Position numbers and translations under genes: made by a program. A model generated the notes under the pieces. That model had not been told where the DNA came from. It saw only the letters and a program-made list of their open reading frames with translations, and did not search any database. From contig JBJEQJ010000020.1 in NCBI GenBank assembly GCA_051881695.1, positions 248,001 through 312,000 on the forward strand: a DNA stretch of 64,000 nucleotides. Direction: 5' to 3'. The DNA comes from CAYJFG01 sp051881695. GTDB taxonomy: Bacteria > Bacillota > Clostridia > Oscillospirales > Acutalibacteraceae. Positions 18,301 to 25,895 of the stretch are shown piece after piece. Numbering within the stretch: position 1 is the first letter of the stretch; every line of letters starts with the position of its first letter.

Positions 18301-18951
18301 TTTGATAAAGAAACAGGCGAAGAACGCTCATACCTTATCCCGTTTGGCTCGAGAGTTAAGATTACCGAGGGTCAGATTATTGAAGCCGGCGATATGATTA
18401 CCGAGGGTTCAATTAATCCTCATGACGTACTTGCAATTAAAGGACCTCAGGCTGTTCAGGATTATCTTATTGAAGAGGTACAGCGTGTTTACCGTATGCA
18501 GGGTGTTGACATCAACGACAAGCACATTGAGGTTATTGTTCGTCAGATGATGAAGAAGGTAAGAGTTGAAGACCCGGGCGATACTAATCTTATGCCGAAT
18601 ATGATGGTTGAGAAAAACGAGTTCTTATCTGCAAATGATGAGATAAAACAGCGTATTGCTAACGGCGAAGAGGGGCTTAAAGAAGCAACCTGCACGCAGA
18701 TGCTTTTGGGTATTACCAAGGCTGCACTTGCAACAGACAGCTTCCTGTCTGCCGCTTCGTTCCAGGAAACAACCAGAGTTCTCACCGACGCTGCAATTAA
18801 AGGCAAGGTTGACCCGCTTATGGGACTTAAAGAGAATGTTATTATCGGTAAGCTTGTACCTGCCGGTACAGGTATGCACCGTTACAGCGACGTTGAGCTT
18901 GAGGAAAACTTCTTAACTTCTGCAAGCGGCGATAGCGCAGAACAGCTGTAA
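15397..18951 (+). CDS. rpoC: DNA-directed RNA polymerase beta' subunit
   Basis: 1184 aa from a TTG start preceded by GGGAGG. The N-terminal zinc site CHCGKYKRIRYKGKICDRCG (about residues 58-77) is present. The catalytic Mg site is NADFDGDQM. The second zinc site is in CRAKHGVCKKCYG, followed by the GTQLTMRTFHTGG trigger-loop region. RpoC holds the catalytic magnesium and the bridge and trigger helices. The gene completes the rpoBC operon and is followed by a good terminator. Confidence 0.99.
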   Translation: MEFNVFESIKIGLASPDQIREWSYGEVKKPETINYRTLKPERDGLFCERIFGPQKDWECHCGKYKRIRYKGKICDRCGVEVTRSKVRRERMGHIELAAPVSHIWYFKGIPSRIGLMLDISPRQLEKVLYFAAYIVTDPGAARGLTKYQILTEKEYREVSEKYEDDFSADMGAETIKKLLEEIDLDVLSSELKEELENASGQKKVRLLKRLEVVESFRLSGNRPEWMILDVVPVIPPDIRPMVQLDGGRFATSDLNDLYRRVINRNNRLKRLLELEAPDIIIRNEKRMLQEAVDALIDNGRRGRPVTGPNNRALKSLSDMLKGKQGRFRQNLLGKRVDYSGRSVIVVGPELKMYQCGLPKEMAIELFKPFVMKRLVETKVSQNIKAARKAVERAKPEVWDALEVVIKGHPVLLNRAPTLHRLGIQAFEPVLVEGRALKLHPLVCTAYNADFDGDQMAVHVPLSAEAQAEARFLMLAAGNLLKPSDGRPVAVPTQDMVLGSYYLTLNKTGEKGEGKVFRNTEEAIMAYETGVVSLHAKIKVRRSEIIDGERVTGIIDTTVGKIIFNRPIPQDLGFVDRTIPENRLKYEIDFLVGKKKLGVIIEKCIKKHGTQKTSVVLDEIKAQGFKYSTKGAITVAVCDAEIPPAKKQIIADAEAKIDIIRDNYNQGLSSNEERYNKVLDIWAKATNDVTEALQNNMDEFNPIWMMADSGARGSMSQIRQLAGMRGLIANTSGKTIEIPIRANYREGLNILEYFISSRGARKGLADTALRTADSGYLTRRLVDVSQEVIVREDDCGTHDGIEIYEIKEGKESIESLHERLMGRYLCEDFVDENTGEVLVSKDVMMSDKEADIIVGSGIERIKIRSILECRAKHGVCKKCYGANLANGMPVTVGEAVGTIAAQSIGEPGTQLTMRTFHTGGVASAEDITQGLPRVEELFEGRKPKHLAIISEIGGEVRFEDIKNNRHAVIFDKETGEERSYLIPFGSRVKITEGQIIEAGDMITEGSINPHDVLAIKGPQAVQDYLIEEVQRVYRMQGVDINDKHIEVIVRQMMKKVRVEDPGDTNLMPNMMVEKNEFLSANDEIKQRIANGEEGLKEATCTQMLLGITKAALATDSFLSAASFQETTRVLTDAAIKGKVDPLMGLKENVIIGKLVPAGTGMHRYSDVELEENFLTSASGDSAEQL

Positions 18952-18981
18952 ACAGGCTTAAATATATTAAAAATAAAATTA

Positions 18982-19024
18982 ATCCACTATGGCGGAGAGT
19001 ATCTGCCGTAGTGGATTTTTATTC
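18982..19024 (+). terminator. rpoBC terminator
   Basis: ATCCACTA(T)GGC pairs with GCC(G)TAGTGGAT around a 12-nt loop and is followed by TTTTTATT. Confidence 0.85.
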
Positions 19025-19098
19025 GTATAATATATTTACCTTGATTTAACAGCTTGTTCGCACGTCAGACTTAAATATTATATTAATGAAATATTTAT

Positions 19099-19127
19099 TT
19101 TACAACCAAGCGAATAAATGATATAAT
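19099..19127 (+). promoter_or_regulatory. Promoter between rpoC and bcp, with a structured leader
   Basis: TTTACA (19099-19104), a 17-bp spacer and TATAAT (19122-19127). About 200 nt of leader precede bcp. It holds a TACGG-GAAAA-CCGTA hairpin near 19190 and a run of eight T after 19221, which could be an attenuator or the end of a short RNA. Confidence 0.6.
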
Positions 19128-19164
19128 CAAAAATAAGAAGAATTCTTTTTATAGGAACTACTAT

Positions 19165-19320
19165 ATGAAAAATGCGGAGATATTATTCTACGGGAAAACC
19201 GTATCCTCCTGCATATGTGTAATTTTTTTTAAATTAACAGGCACAATCAATACCAAGCATAATAAGCCTTTCAGAACTCGGCACAGGTGGTGCGGTTTTG
19301 GTTGTGGGAAGATAAACTAA
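19165..19320 (+). CDS. Possible 51-aa peptide (low confidence)
   Basis: ATG 19165 has TAGGA about 9 nt upstream and the frame runs to a TAA at 19318-19320, three bases before the AAAAGGAG site of bcp. The peptide has a short hydrophobic centre (SSCICVIFFKL) and a basic, Cys-containing tail (FRTRHRWCGFGCGKIN). I know no homologue. The same bases can fold as a structured leader, so the frame may be fortuitous. No known leader-peptide pattern is visible. Confidence 0.25.
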   Translation: MKNAEILFYGKTVSSCICVIFFKLTGTINTKHNKPFRTRHRWCGFGCGKIN

Positions 19321-19337
19321 TGAAAAGGAGTAATAAA

Positions 19338-19790
19338 ATGTTAGAAGTTGGAATGAAAGCACCGGATTTTACTTTAAACGATAAGGACGGCAAGCCTATT
19401 TCTTTGTCTGATTTTCTCGGGAATAAGGTTGTGCTTTACTTTTATCCGAGGGATAATACGCCCGGCTGCACACGTCAGGCGTGTGCTTTTGCAGGGCTTT
19501 ATAAAGAATTTCAGAAAAAAGGCGTTGAGGTTATCGGCGTTAGCAAGGACAGCACAGCGTCTCACGCGAAATTTGCGGAAAAACACAGCCTGCCCTTTGT
19601 TTTGCTCTCTGACCCTGAGCTTACAGCAATCCAAGCCTATGGAGTTTGGCAGGAAAAGAAGCTGTACGGCAAGGTGAGTATGGGAGTAGTACGCACAACT
19701 TTCGTTATTGATGAAAACGGAAATATCGAAATAATTATGCCTAAGGTGAAGCCTGATACAAATGCGGCGGAAATTTTAGCCGAGATATAA
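19338..19790 (+). CDS. bcp: Thioredoxin-dependent thiol peroxidase (BCP/PrxQ family)
   Basis: 150 aa from ATG 19338, with AAAAGGAG 7 nt upstream. The AhpC/TSA fold starts GMKAPDFTLND. The catalytic segment YPRDNTPGCTRQACAF has the peroxidatic Cys44 and the PrxQ-type resolving Cys49 five residues later. RTTFVIDENG near the C-terminus is conserved. The enzyme reduces peroxides in the cytoplasm using thioredoxin, consistent with an anaerobe needing oxidant defence. Confidence 0.94.
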   Translation: MLEVGMKAPDFTLNDKDGKPISLSDFLGNKVVLYFYPRDNTPGCTRQACAFAGLYKEFQKKGVEVIGVSKDSTASHAKFAEKHSLPFVLLSDPELTAIQAYGVWQEKKLYGKVSMGVVRTTFVIDENGNIEIIMPKVKPDTNAAEILAEI

Positions 19791-19802
19791 ACGGTAATAT
19801 GA

Positions 19803-19843
19803 AAATCGTCTGCCGGTAAATAAGCCTGCAGACGATTTTTTAT
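19803..19843 (+). terminator. Terminator after bcp
   Basis: AATCGTCTGC pairs with GCAGACGATT around a 14-nt loop, followed by a T-run. High-quality intrinsic terminator. Confidence 0.85.
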
Positions 19844-19999
19844 TGTGCATTTTTTGTGCTTTGCCCTAACAGTAATTCCCAATAATCTTAATTTTCTAAA
19901 GCAAAATTGAAAAAGATTTTTGTATAAAAAATTATGTTATTCAAACAATAATAAAGCAAATATTTTGCTAAAAATTAAGATTTCAGGGAGTTTTGATAT

Positions 20000-20542
20000 A
20001 TGAAAGCAACAGGAATTGTTAGAAGAATTGACGATCTGGGAAGAGTTGTAATACCAAAGGAGATAAGAAGAACTCTGAGAATAAGAGAAGGCGACCCGCT
20101 GGAGATTTACACCGACAGCGACGGAGAGGTAATATTTAAAAAGTATTCTCCGGTGGGGGAGCTTTCTCAGTTTGCAATGTCATATGCAGAGGTGCTTGCA
20201 AAGGTGTCCGGATTACCCACGATTATAAGTGACCGCGACCATATTGTGGCGGCGGCTGGAGTGTCTAAAAGGGAATATTTAGAGAGAAGAATTACTGCCG
20301 TAATTGAGGAGCTTATGGAAACACGAAGAAGCTTTTCTAAGCAGTCGGAGGATTCAAGCGAGCTTATGCCGGTGGAGGGTGTAGAAAGAAGCGCAGTTAT
20401 AATGTACCCGATAATATCTTCCGGCGATGTTACGGGAAGTGTTATTATGCTTGAGTGCGACGATAAGTCTGTACCGTCTGAGGCGGATATTAAGCTTGCG
20501 CAGTCTGCGGCGGCTTTTCTGGGTAAGCAGATGGAGGAATAG
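20000..20542 (+). CDS. spoVT: Stage V sporulation protein T (AbrB-type regulator)
   Basis: 180 aa, family length. Residues 1-50 form an AbrB/SpoVT swapped-hairpin DNA-binding domain: GIVRRIDDLGRVVIPKEIRR, then LRIREGDPLEIYTD. Residues 55-178 form the C-terminal GAF-like domain. SpoVT modulates sigma-G-dependent forespore genes and spore coat and germination properties. GGGAG precedes the ATG. The gene is monocistronic, with a terminator after it. Confidence 0.93.
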   Translation: MKATGIVRRIDDLGRVVIPKEIRRTLRIREGDPLEIYTDSDGEVIFKKYSPVGELSQFAMSYAEVLAKVSGLPTIISDRDHIVAAAGVSKREYLERRITAVIEELMETRRSFSKQSEDSSELMPVEGVERSAVIMYPIISSGDVTGSVIMLECDDKSVPSEADIKLAQSAAAFLGKQMEE

Positions 20543-20553
20543 TTTTTTTAGAT

Positions 20554-20593
20554 AACAGCTTGCTGCGGTTTGTGCCGTACAAGCTGTTTTTTG
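20554..20593 (+). terminator. Terminator after spoVT
   Basis: AACAGCTTG (20554-20562) pairs with CAAGCTGTT (20580-20588) and is followed by TTTTTG. A second hairpin (ACCGCAGC near 20611 with GCTGCGGT near 20651) lies between the two convergent genes. Confidence 0.8.
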
Positions 20594-20684
20594 CCAATGA
20601 CAATTAAATACCGCAGCGAAGCTGTAACGGATAATGCCGTTTAAGCCTTGCTGCGGTTTGTTTTGTTTTTCTGCTTTATTTACT

Positions 20685-20873
20685 TTATACAACCTCTATT
20701 ACGCTTACAGGGCATGCCTCTTGAGCCTGAACAGCTTTTTCCTGTGCCTTTGGGGGTAAATCTTCGGCAGAAACATAAGCCTTGCCGTTTGTGCCCTCCT
20801 TAAAAACCTCGGGGCAAATTTCCATACAAGTTCCGCAGGCTATACAGCCCTCTTCGTCAAGCAGTACCGTCAC
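20685..20873 (-). CDS. Small [4Fe-4S] ferredoxin
   Basis: 62 aa. CIACGTCMEICP supplies Cys10, Cys13 and Cys16, with an extra Cys20, and the distal Cys54 is in ACPVSV. This is the single-cluster ferredoxin layout of Clostridia and Thermotoga, a low-potential electron carrier. Its ATG overlaps the stop of the upstream small gene by 4 nt (ATGA), so the two are translationally coupled. Confidence 0.92.
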   Translation of the reverse strand: MTVLLDEEGCIACGTCMEICPEVFKEGTNGKAYVSAEDLPPKAQEKAVQAQEACPVSVIEVV

Positions 20874-21067
20874 ATAAATCCCTCCCCGTTTGTTGTAAGC
20901 TCCATAACAAGCCTGTCCATTTCTTTTTTGTTGGTTATGCTGTGTGTTCTGTTAATAAAATTTTGCTTTTGTGTAGGAGTCAGCGCAGAAAAACGGTTTA
21001 ACGCCTCTATATTTTTGGCAAGTGCCATACCCAGTCCAAGCGGCAAATCGTTTGTAATATCCTTCAT
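20870..21067 (-). CDS. Small helical protein coupled to ferredoxin, YdeI C-terminus-like
   Basis: 65 aa from ATG 21067, preceded by AGGGGTGA. The middle segment (NRFSALTPTQKQNFINRTHS) resembles the C-terminal helix of YdeI/OmpD-associated proteins (F..L.P..R...I......). That resemblance is weak and function is unknown. Overlap with the ferredoxin start suggests a shared transcript and possibly a shared role. This pairing appears often in gut Firmicutes by my recollection, which could be checked. Confidence 0.7.
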   Translation of the reverse strand: MKDITNDLPLGLGMALAKNIEALNRFSALTPTQKQNFINRTHSITNKKEMDRLVMELTTNGEGFM

Positions 21068-21180
21068 TTTATCACCCCTAATAGTTGTTTGCTGTTTTGA
21101 GGTATATATTCGCAAGCAGATGCGGCAATGAAAGAGGAAATAAAAATATACTGTTTTGTAAAGACTCTACGGAGAGTTTA

Positions 21181-21208
21181 TTGTATTTTTGATTAAATAC
21201 TTTATAAT
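21181..21208 (+). promoter_or_regulatory. Predicted promoter of the HTH-desulfoferrodoxin gene
   Basis: TTGTAT (21181-21186), a 16-bp spacer and TATAAT (21203-21208), about 75 bp before the start. Confidence 0.4.
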
Positions 21209-21283
21209 GGTACACAGGTAACGGCTGAAAGTTCAAACATTTTAATCAAATTTTGTAAATACTTACTTAAGGAGGAAGAGCAT

Positions 21284-21868
21284 ATGGACAATGTGAAAAT
21301 CGGAAAGCTGATTTATAAATTGCGAAAAGAAAAAAATCTGACTCAGCTACAGCTGGCAGATAAAATGAATATAAGCGATAAAGCTGTTTCAAAATGGGAG
21401 AGAGGATTAGGATGTCCCGATGTATCCTTGCTTTCGGACTTATCGAAAATATTTGATGTTAATTTAGAAAAGCTGCTTGAAGGCGAGCTTGATGTCAATG
21501 AAATTTTGGGAGGCAATATAAAGAAAATGAATTTTTATATCTGCAAAAGCTGCGGTAATGTAATAACCGCGATGGCAGATACCGACATATCCTGCTGCGG
21601 AAAGAGGTTAAAGGCAGCAAAGGCAGAAAAAGCAGATGATGAAGAAAAGCTTACAGTTGAAATTATAGAAAACGATTACTATATCACTGCGAAGCATCCG
21701 ATGGACAGAGAGCATTATATTGCTTTTGCAGCATTACTGACAGGGGAAAGCATTATGCTTAGAAAGCTGTATCCGGAATGGGATTTACAGGTGCGTATTC
21801 CTGCTTTTGCACACGGAAAATTGCTTTGGTACTGCACTAAACACGGATTATTTTATCAGAACATATAG
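21284..21868 (+). CDS. XRE-type HTH regulator fused to a desulfoferrodoxin-like domain
   Basis: 194 aa. Residues 5-65 are an HTH_3 domain (LRKEKNLTQLQLADKMNISD, then KAVSKWERGLGCPD). Residues 85-110 carry CKSCGNVI and SCCGKRL, the Cys4 pattern of a desulforedoxin-type iron site. Residues 125-190 resemble the superoxide reductase fold, with KHPMDREHYIAF (compare the HPM..EHYI signature of desulfoferrodoxin) and a late CTKHGLF segment. Superoxide reductase uses a His4Cys iron; the Cys and His candidates are present but catalysis is uncertain. It may instead be an iron- or oxygen-sensing regulator. A GGAGG site precedes the ATG. Confidence 0.8.
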   Translation: MDNVKIGKLIYKLRKEKNLTQLQLADKMNISDKAVSKWERGLGCPDVSLLSDLSKIFDVNLEKLLEGELDVNEILGGNIKKMNFYICKSCGNVITAMADTDISCCGKRLKAAKAEKADDEEKLTVEIIENDYYITAKHPMDREHYIAFAALLTGESIMLRKLYPEWDLQVRIPAFAHGKLLWYCTKHGLFYQNI

Positions 21869-21872
21869 CCTG

Positions 21873-21910
21873 CGCAATATGCACAAACGATTTAATCAGT
21901 GTTTCCTTAA
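21873..21910. mobile_element. MITE-like element, copy 3 (right end only)
   Basis: GCAATATGCACAAACGATTT, followed by AATCAGTGTTTCCTTAA, is the right end of the elements at 8028-8146 and 23685-23864. No left end is present; the fragment begins 5 bp after the stop of the HTH-desulfoferrodoxin gene. Confidence 0.75.
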
Positions 21911-22007
21911 GAAAAATATGCAGAGGATAATTAATGACTGCTGTTGTATTTTTTAAGATGATGTAGTACAATAAAAGCGTAATGCTAATATGTAAGGGGT
22001 AATATCG

Positions 22008-22997
22008 GTGAGCGAATTTCCTGTGCTGTATATAGTTGTTCCTTGTTATAATGAGCAGGAGGTTCTGCGTGATACTACGGAAAAGCTTATTAAAAAGCTG
22101 TTTTTTCTTATAAGAGAAAACAAGATTTCTAATAAAAGCAGAATAATGTATGTCGACGACGGCTCCAAGGACGAAACATGGCAGATAGTTGAAAAGCTGC
22201 ACAGTAAAAGCGAATATATCTCCGGAGTAAAGCTTACACGCAACAGAGGTCATCAGAATGCTCTTTACGGCGGACTAATGCAGGCAAAGGAAAGGGCAGA
22301 TATTGTAATCTCCATAGACGCAGATTTACAGGACGATATAGACGCCATTGACAAAATGATAGACAAATACGCACAGGGGTATGATGTAGTATACGGCGTA
22401 AGAAGCAAGCGTGAAACTGACACTTTTTTTAAACGCTTTACTGCAGAGGCGTTTTACAAAATATTAAGTCTTTTCGGCGCTGAGGTGGTGTTTAACCATG
22501 CAGACTACCGATTGATGAGTAAGCGTGCGCTTGAGGCGCTGTCGCAGTATAATGAGGTTAACCTGTTTTTAAGAGGTATGGTGCCTATGATAGGCTACAA
22601 AACGGCGCAGGTGACGTACGAGCGAAGCGAGCGCTTAGCAGGAGAGAGTAAATATCCGCTTAAAAAGATGCTGGCTCTTGCGTGGGAGGGTATAACCTCG
22701 CTTAGTATTAAGCCGATAAGGTTTGTAACCTCTATTGGTGTTCTTGTATTTGCTGTAAGCATAATTTTACTGATTTATTCGTTTGTTAGCTATTTGCTCG
22801 GCAATACTGTACCGGGTTGGACGAGCCTTGCGGTTTCTGTATGGGCAATAGGCGGTTTGCAGCTTTTGGCGATAGGTATTATAGGGGAGTATTTGGGAAA
22901 GGTGTATTTGGAAACAAAGCAAAGACCCAGATATATTGTGGAAAAAATACTTGACGGTGCAGAAGAAGATAAGAAAGAAAGCGGCGTTGAAGAATAA
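22008..22997 (+). CDS. GT2 glycosyltransferase, polyprenyl-phosphate type (GtrB/DPM1-like)
   Basis: 329 aa from a GTG start after AAGGGG. The GT-A core begins LYIVVPCYNEQEVL, with YVDDGSKDET and the metal-binding SIDADLQDD. Two C-terminal membrane helices (about 238-262 and 272-295) and a short basic tail (YLETKQRPRYIVEK) place it with enzymes that load a sugar on undecaprenyl or dolichyl phosphate, or with YkoT/GtrB proteins in teichoic acid or lipopolysaccharide glycosylation. No flippase or GtrA gene is adjacent. The lipoprotein gene follows 19 bp later. Confidence 0.88.
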   Translation: MSEFPVLYIVVPCYNEQEVLRDTTEKLIKKLFFLIRENKISNKSRIMYVDDGSKDETWQIVEKLHSKSEYISGVKLTRNRGHQNALYGGLMQAKERADIVISIDADLQDDIDAIDKMIDKYAQGYDVVYGVRSKRETDTFFKRFTAEAFYKILSLFGAEVVFNHADYRLMSKRALEALSQYNEVNLFLRGMVPMIGYKTAQVTYERSERLAGESKYPLKKMLALAWEGITSLSIKPIRFVTSIGVLVFAVSIILLIYSFVSYLLGNTVPGWTSLAVSVWAIGGLQLLAIGIIGEYLGKVYLETKQRPRYIVEKILDGAEEDKKESGVEE

Positions 22998-23016
22998 AAA
23001 CTTCGGAGGTTTTGGT

Positions 23017-23661
23017 ATGAGAAGAATATTTGCAGTTGTTTTATCAGTTTTGATTTTATCGGGAGTATTTGCTCTTTCTGCTTGCAATAACAATGCAGAA
23101 CAGCAGGTGCAGAATGTATCTCAAAAAGAAAAAGAGATATACCCAGGTTTGTATCTTGATTATTATGAGGACGGAGATACAAGGGCGGAGGCTGAAAATA
23201 ATGCTGTTACAGGCGTAGGTAAGGACAAAATCAACGAGAATTTTGAAAACAGTGACGCTGTTGAATCGTATAATTATGAAAGTCCGCTTATTTATACGTT
23301 TGATAACGGACTTGTTGCACAATACAGCGTAGATATACAGATGAAGGATTCCGGCGAAAAACAAAATGTAACGGTGCTTGGTTACTATATGACGGAAAAG
23401 CAGGAGGACGGAAGCTACCGCACCTATTTTATATCGTTTGACGAGATGGGGCAAAACGATGAGCTTGATGAAAAAACAATGGAAAAGCTTTTAAACGAGG
23501 CGATTGACCAGATTCCCGAAAACAACAAGAAAAATGAGAGTGAAAACGGAGAAAGCTCAAAGAGCGAAAATTCTCAGAGTCAGCAAAACAGTCAGCCGTC
23601 CGGTGCTTCGTCAAAAGGAGAAGTTGAGTCTGTCGGCGAAATAGAGGAAGAGCTGAACTGA
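23017..23661 (+). CDS. Lipoprotein of unknown function
   Basis: 214 aa from ATG 23017 after CGGAGG. Residues 1-22 are a signal peptide ending in a lipobox (FALSAC, Cys24 region), so the mature protein is lipid-anchored outside. The body (30-165) has a DYYEDGDTRAEAENNAV stretch and beta-rich sequence without a family I recognise. The last 45 residues are low-complexity Ser, Gln, Asn and Glu, perhaps a wall-spanning linker. It is probably co-transcribed with the GT2 gene. Confidence 0.8.
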   Translation: MRRIFAVVLSVLILSGVFALSACNNNAEQQVQNVSQKEKEIYPGLYLDYYEDGDTRAEAENNAVTGVGKDKINENFENSDAVESYNYESPLIYTFDNGLVAQYSVDIQMKDSGEKQNVTVLGYYMTEKQEDGSYRTYFISFDEMGQNDELDEKTMEKLLNEAIDQIPENNKKNESENGESSKSENSQSQQNSQPSGASSKGEVESVGEIEEELN

Positions 23662-23684
23662 TTTATAAGGTAAGGATTAATAAT

Positions 23685-23864
23685 TTAAGGAACCACTGAA
23701 TAAATCACGCCAAAAAGCTGTTTGCACATCTTGCTTGCATATTTTCCGCCGGCTTGCCCAAAAAATCCTCGTAATGCGTCAGCATTACTGCGGTTTGTTT
23801 GTACAATCTAACGAAAAATCTGACGGCGCAATATGCACAAACAATTTAATCAGTGTTTCCTTAA
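23685..23864. mobile_element. MITE-like inverted-repeat element, copy 2 (about 180 bp)
   Basis: Left end TTAAGGAACCACTGAATAAA and right end AATTTAATCAGTGTTTCCTTAA-like sequence (23843-23864) are near-perfect inverted complements. It shares the first ~75 bp and last ~50 bp with copy 1. The centre has about 55 extra bases including a perfect GTAATGC-GTCA-GCATTAC hairpin. No coding capacity. Confidence 0.88.
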
Positions 23865-23868
23865 TTTT

Positions 23869-23914
23869 AAAAGCGGTAAAGCCTGAAAGCGGTTTTATCG
23901 CTTTTATTTTTTTG
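23869..23914 (+). terminator. Probable terminator after lipoprotein/MITE
   Basis: AAAGCGGTAAA pairs with TTTATCGCTTT (one G-T pair) and is followed by TATTTTTTT. It lies directly after the MITE-like element. Confidence 0.65.
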
Positions 23915-24017
23915 AAAATTTTTAAGAAGTTGACCGTTTAAGGTAAAGTTTTAGGCTTTTTTTCTGCTTGTATGAAGGTATTTTTATACTGATTTTTGAA
24001 AGGAGCAACAGAAAAAT

Positions 24018-25673
24018 ATGATAGTAATATCAGACAGGAGAATGATAATCCCCGACAGTGAGAGGTATATCGGAAGTCTGGGCGACAATATGTCGTGTGA
24101 AAAGGAGTTTTTGATAAATGGAGATTATAATTCGGAGGATTATATTTACAGACTGTACTTAACCTTCAAAAGCGGAGCCGTTAATTATTTTACGCTTGAC
24201 GGTGAAAGCACTGCGGCAGGCATAAAGCTTTTATGGAAGATTCAAAGGAAGCATATCATCGAGGACGGAATTGTGAAAGCGCAGATAAAGGCATTTGAAA
24301 ATTCCGATGAAATCTGGCACAGTACAATAGGCGTATTTATGGTGCTGGAGTCGCTGGAATTTTCTGATGATTTTGCCGTACCGACTGAATTTGAGCAGAT
24401 TGAAAAAAAGCTTAATGAAAAAATTGACGTGCTTAGAGGAGTCCGGGCACAATTTCCGAAAATAGGCAGTAACGGCAACTGGTTTGTATATGACGCAGAT
24501 AAGCAGGAGTATGCGGATACGGGAAATCCGTCCAGAGGGGAGAAAGGGGATACAGGCAGCTTACAAGCAGGCGATGTAAAAACCGAGAATATATCTGATA
24601 AGGCAGTAACGGAGGAAAAGCTTGAAAACGGCGCAGTAACGGAGGAAAAGTTAAGCTACCAAATTAAGCAAAAGCTTGAAAGGGTAATGCTGAAAACTCA
24701 GGTTATTGACGCTATACAGCACGAATCACAATTAAATCAATATACCGAGGAGGGCATTTATGAAATTGCTAATAATTACGGATTAGGAATTGTTTTACTG
24801 GTTTTTAAGCCTTCGTCAACGAGAATACAGCAAGTGTTAATTCCCTGCAATATTTATGACAGCAGTAAGAATAAAATAAAAAGCCGATACGGTATAGTGC
24901 CGGAGCTTACTGCTTCTGACAGCGCGATAAACTGGGGCAATTGGACTGAGTATGCAAGCAATTCTGATGTTTTGGATAACACCGAGGCTATAACGCAGAA
25001 TACTGCAGACATTGAGCTTATTAAAGCACAGCTAAGCGAAAGCATAAACGCAGAATTGCCTAACGGTCTTAGTAAAATTGCCGATTTTGCATTTTCATAC
25101 AATAAAAATATTACCGGTGCGTCAATACCGGGTACTGTAACAAGTATCGGCGAATGTGCGTTCATAGGCTGTACTGGACTTACAGGCATAACAATACCTG
25201 ACAGTGTTACAAGCATAGGCACAGGAGCGTTTGAAAAATGCACGGGGCTTACAAGCGTTACTGTGCCGGGCAGTGTTACAAGCATCGGCAACGGCGCATT
25301 TTGGTATTGTTCCGGGATTACTAATCTTGTTATTTCAAACGGTGTGCAAAGCATAGGCAGAAGCGCATTTAACCGCTGCACATCGCTTACAGGCGTATCA
25401 ATACCGAGCAGTATTACAAGTATAGGCGAATACGCATTTTATTCCTGCTCGAATATTACCAACGTGACTATTGCAAGCGGCTTTAATGCAAACGGACTGG
25501 ACTTGTCAGGCAGTACAAAATATACGGCGCAAACGGTTGCAGGCTGGCTTGAAGCGCTTGCCGACAGGACGGGGCAGAGTGCGTATAAATTGACCATAGG
25601 CGCAGCAAACAAGGCAAAGCTGACGGCTGAACAGCTGGCTGTTGCAACAAATAAAAACTGGGTGATTTCATAA
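24018..25673 (+). CDS. Phage tail/baseplate-like protein with BspA-type leucine-rich repeats
   Basis: 551 aa. Residues 1-130 look like a phage baseplate upper or tail-appendage domain (WKIQRKHIIEDG and IWHSTIGVFMVLESL segments are typical of Clostridia prophage tails), followed by a coiled region. A short GEKGDTGSLQAGDVKTENIS linker with two VTEEKLENG/VTEEKLS repeats leads to a beta-rich domain. Residues about 345-490 hold five or six 23-residue LRR_5 (BspA) repeats with TSIG.(G/C)AF...CTGLT consensus. These repeats often bind host or cell-surface ligands. It probably recognises a bacterial surface. The next three genes complete a tail-tip/lysis cassette. Confidence 0.78.
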   Translation: MIVISDRRMIIPDSERYIGSLGDNMSCEKEFLINGDYNSEDYIYRLYLTFKSGAVNYFTLDGESTAAGIKLLWKIQRKHIIEDGIVKAQIKAFENSDEIWHSTIGVFMVLESLEFSDDFAVPTEFEQIEKKLNEKIDVLRGVRAQFPKIGSNGNWFVYDADKQEYADTGNPSRGEKGDTGSLQAGDVKTENISDKAVTEEKLENGAVTEEKLSYQIKQKLERVMLKTQVIDAIQHESQLNQYTEEGIYEIANNYGLGIVLLVFKPSSTRIQQVLIPCNIYDSSKNKIKSRYGIVPELTASDSAINWGNWTEYASNSDVLDNTEAITQNTADIELIKAQLSESINAELPNGLSKIADFAFSYNKNITGASIPGTVTSIGECAFIGCTGLTGITIPDSVTSIGTGAFEKCTGLTSVTVPGSVTSIGNGAFWYCSGITNLVISNGVQSIGRSAFNRCTSLTGVSIPSSITSIGEYAFYSCSNITNVTIASGFNANGLDLSGSTKYTAQTVAGWLEALADRTGQSAYKLTIGAANKAKLTAEQLAVATNKNWVIS

Positions 25674-25686
25674 AGGGGGTGACAGC

Positions 25687-25854
25687 GTGACATACAGATT
25701 ATGTAAAAGGCTTATTGAGGCGGGCAGAACAGACAATATGCAGAATAAAATAGATGTGTTTTTTGCAGTAGGCAGAATTACACAGGAGGAATATATAGCG
25801 CTTACCGAGCTGTTAACAGCCGACGGACAAAATGAAACAGACGGCATATTATAA
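25687..25854 (+). CDS. XkdX-like small phage protein
   Basis: 55 aa, GTG start with AAAGGGGGTG just upstream. MTYRLCKRLIEAGRTDNMQN, then KIDVFFAVGRITQEEYIALT, fits the short XkdX family (…aGRIT.eeY..lT) found right after tail-fibre genes in Bacillus and Clostridia phages and the PBSX cluster. Function is unknown. It is too short for routine ORF calling but has start, ribosome site and position in its favour. Confidence 0.75.
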   Translation: MTYRLCKRLIEAGRTDNMQNKIDVFFAVGRITQEEYIALTELLTADGQNETDGIL

Positions 25855-25895
25855 TAAAGGAATAAAAGAAAAATAGAAAGGAGCTAAAGCTTATA

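Noticed and set aside
24018..25673. BspA-repeat protein as an exported adhesin
   Set aside because: It has no signal peptide or sorting motif and is followed by XkdX, endolysin and holin, so a phage tail role fits better.
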